Positions 62,297 through 64,000 of a DNA stretch of 64,000 nt are shown here, in pieces. Numbering within the stretch: position 1 is the first letter of the stretch; each line of letters opens with the position of its first letter. Source of the stretch: Nocardia cyriacigeorgica (GTDB lineage: Bacteria; Actinomycetota; Actinomycetes; Mycobacteriales; Mycobacteriaceae); the NCBI RefSeq assembly GCF_029868385.1, contig NZ_JARWNX010000062.1:1-64000 (forward strand). The letters run 5' to 3'. Both the position numbers and the translations under genes were made by a program. The notes below the pieces were generated by a model, which saw only the letters and a program-made list of their open reading frames with translations, was not told the DNA's origin and did not search any database.

Positions 62297-63994
62297 TCAC
62301 CCGGACCCGTTGAGCACCGCGCGCAATCGCTGCGTATCGTCCGGCGTCCAGTCCGGCGGCTCGAGAATCGCCGCCCACGAATCCGCGATGGCCGCGTGGA
62401 AGGTGTGGCCGTGGCCGTCGGGGACGTCGGTGGAGACCGCCATATCGGCCGACACCTGGAGGAAGGTGACCAGCGGTATCCAGCGAGTGCTGTCGAGGAC
62501 GTCGGCGCCGCGCGGTTCGCGCAGCCAATCCGGTTCACGCAGCGCAAGACCCGGCGTCCACCAGGTGATCGGGTCCGACGGATGCTGGAGGTACACCACG
62601 CGTGGGCCCGGCCAGTCCGGCGTCGGCCGGGCGAGGTCGGTGGGTTCGGCGACGAACCGAACCGTACGCCCCTCGTGGAAGACCGGAAGGACCTGCGGTG
62701 TGCCGGGATCGCGGCGCGCGGTCACATCCCGCCAGATGACGTTGTTGCTGGTCGGTCCGACGAACAATGCGCCGTCGGTGCGCGAGGTGAGGTCCTGGAT
62801 ACCGGAGAACGCCGCCTCACCGCCGAAGGAGCCGAGGCTCTCGCCGAACACCACCAGCTTCGGGCGATCGTCCTCGGGCAGGACCGACCATCGGGCGTAC
62901 ACCGCTTCGAACAGCGCCTTGCCCGCCTGACCGGCCCGTTCCTGATCGACCAGGAACGACAGCCAGCTCGGCAGGTACGAGTACTGCATGCTCACCAGTG
63001 CGGTGTCGCCGTTGTAGAGATACTCGAGCGCCGAGGCCGTACTCTGATTGATCCAGCCCGTGCCGGTGGTGGTGGCGACTCCGATCACGGCACGGTCGAA
63101 GCCACCGGCCCGTTCCAGTTCGGCGACGGCGAGTTCCGCCTCCTCGCGCACGGTTTCGGCCGAGGCCAAACCGGTGTAGGTGCGGATCGGGATCATGGCC
63201 GGGCGGTCGTTGAACGCCGACAGCTGCTCGGTGCTCGGACCGTTGCCGACGAAGATCCGGCCCTGTCTGCCGAGCGAATCCCAGCTGACCAGCGAACCCG
63301 GCCCGCCGGACCGTTCCGGCACGGTCGGCGGTGGGTTGTCGGCATCGGCTTCCTGATTGACCGCGGCGAAGGTGTTGTTGAGCACCGACATCGCCCCCTT
63401 GGCCACGACACCGTCCAGTACCGCCACCGCGACGACCGCCACCAGCACCGCGCCGGCCACGACCGCGATCCGGCCCGGCAGCACTCGCGTCAGCAGTCGC
63501 GCCACCCACCGCGTCGCCGCGACCACCGCGCGGGCCAGCGCGATCAGCAGCGCGAACACCAGGACCCCCACCAGCACGATGATCGGATAGGACCACACCG
63601 GCAGACCGGAAACACCCATCAGCGTGCGCAATTCGGACTGCCAGTCCGCGAACCAGATCAGCGTGAGCACCGTGCCGAGCACCGCGATCACCGCCAGCGC
63701 CCAGCGCGTCACCACCCGGGCCGGACGGGCCTGTTCACGATGCAGCATCCAGCGGATCACGGCCGCGACGAGCACGCCGAGCCCGTATCCCACGGCCGCG
63801 GCGGCACCGGTGACCACACCCTGGAACAGCGGCCCGCGCGGAAGCAGCGACGGCGTCAACGACAGCCAGGTCAGGATCAGGGTCCCCACCAGCCCGCCGA
63901 ATTCGAGCCGGAACATCGCGCCGCGACGCGCCGGTGGACCCGTGGTGTCCTCGGTGGTGGCGGTGGTTTCCGTCGTCGCTGTCGTTGCCGCCAC
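62297..63994 (-). CDS. Membrane alpha/beta hydrolase, PF10081 family (Rv1069c-like)
   Basis: This 565-residue protein has four to five N-terminal membrane helices (about 28-215), a linker, and a C-terminal hydrolase domain. The catalytic Ser lies in VVFGESLGSFGG (about residue 388), and a His-rich end (GHGHTFH) may supply the base. The layout is that of the mycobacterial Rv1069c family, whose role is unknown. The very N-terminus is Thr-rich and probably disordered. The start lies 6 bases from the window edge, so a longer N-terminus cannot be excluded. Confidence 0.85.
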   Translation of the reverse strand: MAATTATTETTATTEDTTGPPARRGAMFRLEFGGLVGTLILTWLSLTPSLLPRGPLFQGVVTGAAAAVGYGLGVLVAAVIRWMLHREQARPARVVTRWALAVIAVLGTVLTLIWFADWQSELRTLMGVSGLPVWSYPIIVLVGVLVFALLIALARAVVAATRWVARLLTRVLPGRIAVVAGAVLVAVVAVAVLDGVVAKGAMSVLNNTFAAVNQEADADNPPPTVPERSGGPGSLVSWDSLGRQGRIFVGNGPSTEQLSAFNDRPAMIPIRTYTGLASAETVREEAELAVAELERAGGFDRAVIGVATTTGTGWINQSTASALEYLYNGDTALVSMQYSYLPSWLSFLVDQERAGQAGKALFEAVYARWSVLPEDDRPKLVVFGESLGSFGGEAAFSGIQDLTSRTDGALFVGPTSNNVIWRDVTARRDPGTPQVLPVFHEGRTVRFVAEPTDLARPTPDWPGPRVVYLQHPSDPITWWTPGLALREPDWLREPRGADVLDSTRWIPLVTFLQVSADMAVSTDVPDGHGHTFHAAIADSWAAILEPPDWTPDDTQRLRAVLNGSG

Positions 63995-64000
63995 TGCGCA

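Overview
The window looks like chromosome of a high-GC actinobacterium of the order Mycobacteriales, most probably Nocardia or a close relative. Pointers are an antigen-85-type mycolyltransferase fragment at the left edge, an F420-type luciferase-like oxidoreductase, DUF3556, DUF4254 and DUF5753 (Scr1-like) proteins, tandem PF04672 methyltransferases, and an NmtR-type nickel/cobalt sensor next to a CtpJ-type ATPase. No rRNA, tRNA, insertion sequence, phage or CRISPR array was seen.

Layout. 1-5968: end of a mycolyltransferase, then a translationally coupled choline uptake and oxidation operon (betT-betB-betA). 6025-18660: small single genes (YeaO-like, an exported protein, RDD, VOC, SnoaL-like, DUF3556), an MFS exporter, a LysR regulator divergent from a DMT exporter plus NmrA-like reductase pair, an SMP-30-like exported protein, a decayed O-methyltransferase and an LLM oxidoreductase. 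18804-30507: a one-strand block with a GNAT acetyltransferase, a 2125-residue reducing iterative-type PKS, a coupled alpha-oxoamine synthase, a duplicated carboxymuconolactone-decarboxylase-like protein, a TetR regulator and an acyl-CoA dehydrogenase. This is the most likely novel system: the PKS lacks a releasing domain, and the oxoamine synthase could release its product as an alpha-aminoketone. 30916-41409: a membrane GT-C-like protein, DUF4254, a coiled-coil protein, a TetR regulator with a perfect operator, a nucleotidyltransferase, DUF1992, a lipoprotein carbonic anhydrase, a hydrolase and a TerD-AIM24 fusion. 41528-45802: an N-acetylglucosamine regulon (nagB-nagA-EIIC) divergent from EIIB-EIIA. 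45992-52594: an MFS exporter divergent from a TetR regulator, then an Scr1-like regulator, two PF04672 methyltransferases around an FMN-binding protein, and TerD. 52694-55111: nmtR and a P1B-4 ATPase. 55145-64000: a betaine-type BCCT carrier, an AhpD-like protein coupled to a DapB-like reductase under a KstR2-like operator, a truncated fructosamine kinase, a PhoD phosphatase, a baeRF-family protein and a membrane alpha/beta hydrolase.

Regulation can be read in several places. Many genes start 6-7 bases after a TANNNT box with no ribosome binding site (leaderless), and this decided several starts. Convergent gene pairs are separated by perfect GC-rich hairpins without a U tract. Divergent regulator/target pairs carry clear dyads (LysR, TetR and ArsR types). 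Gene functions are inferred from motifs read by eye; no database search was run.
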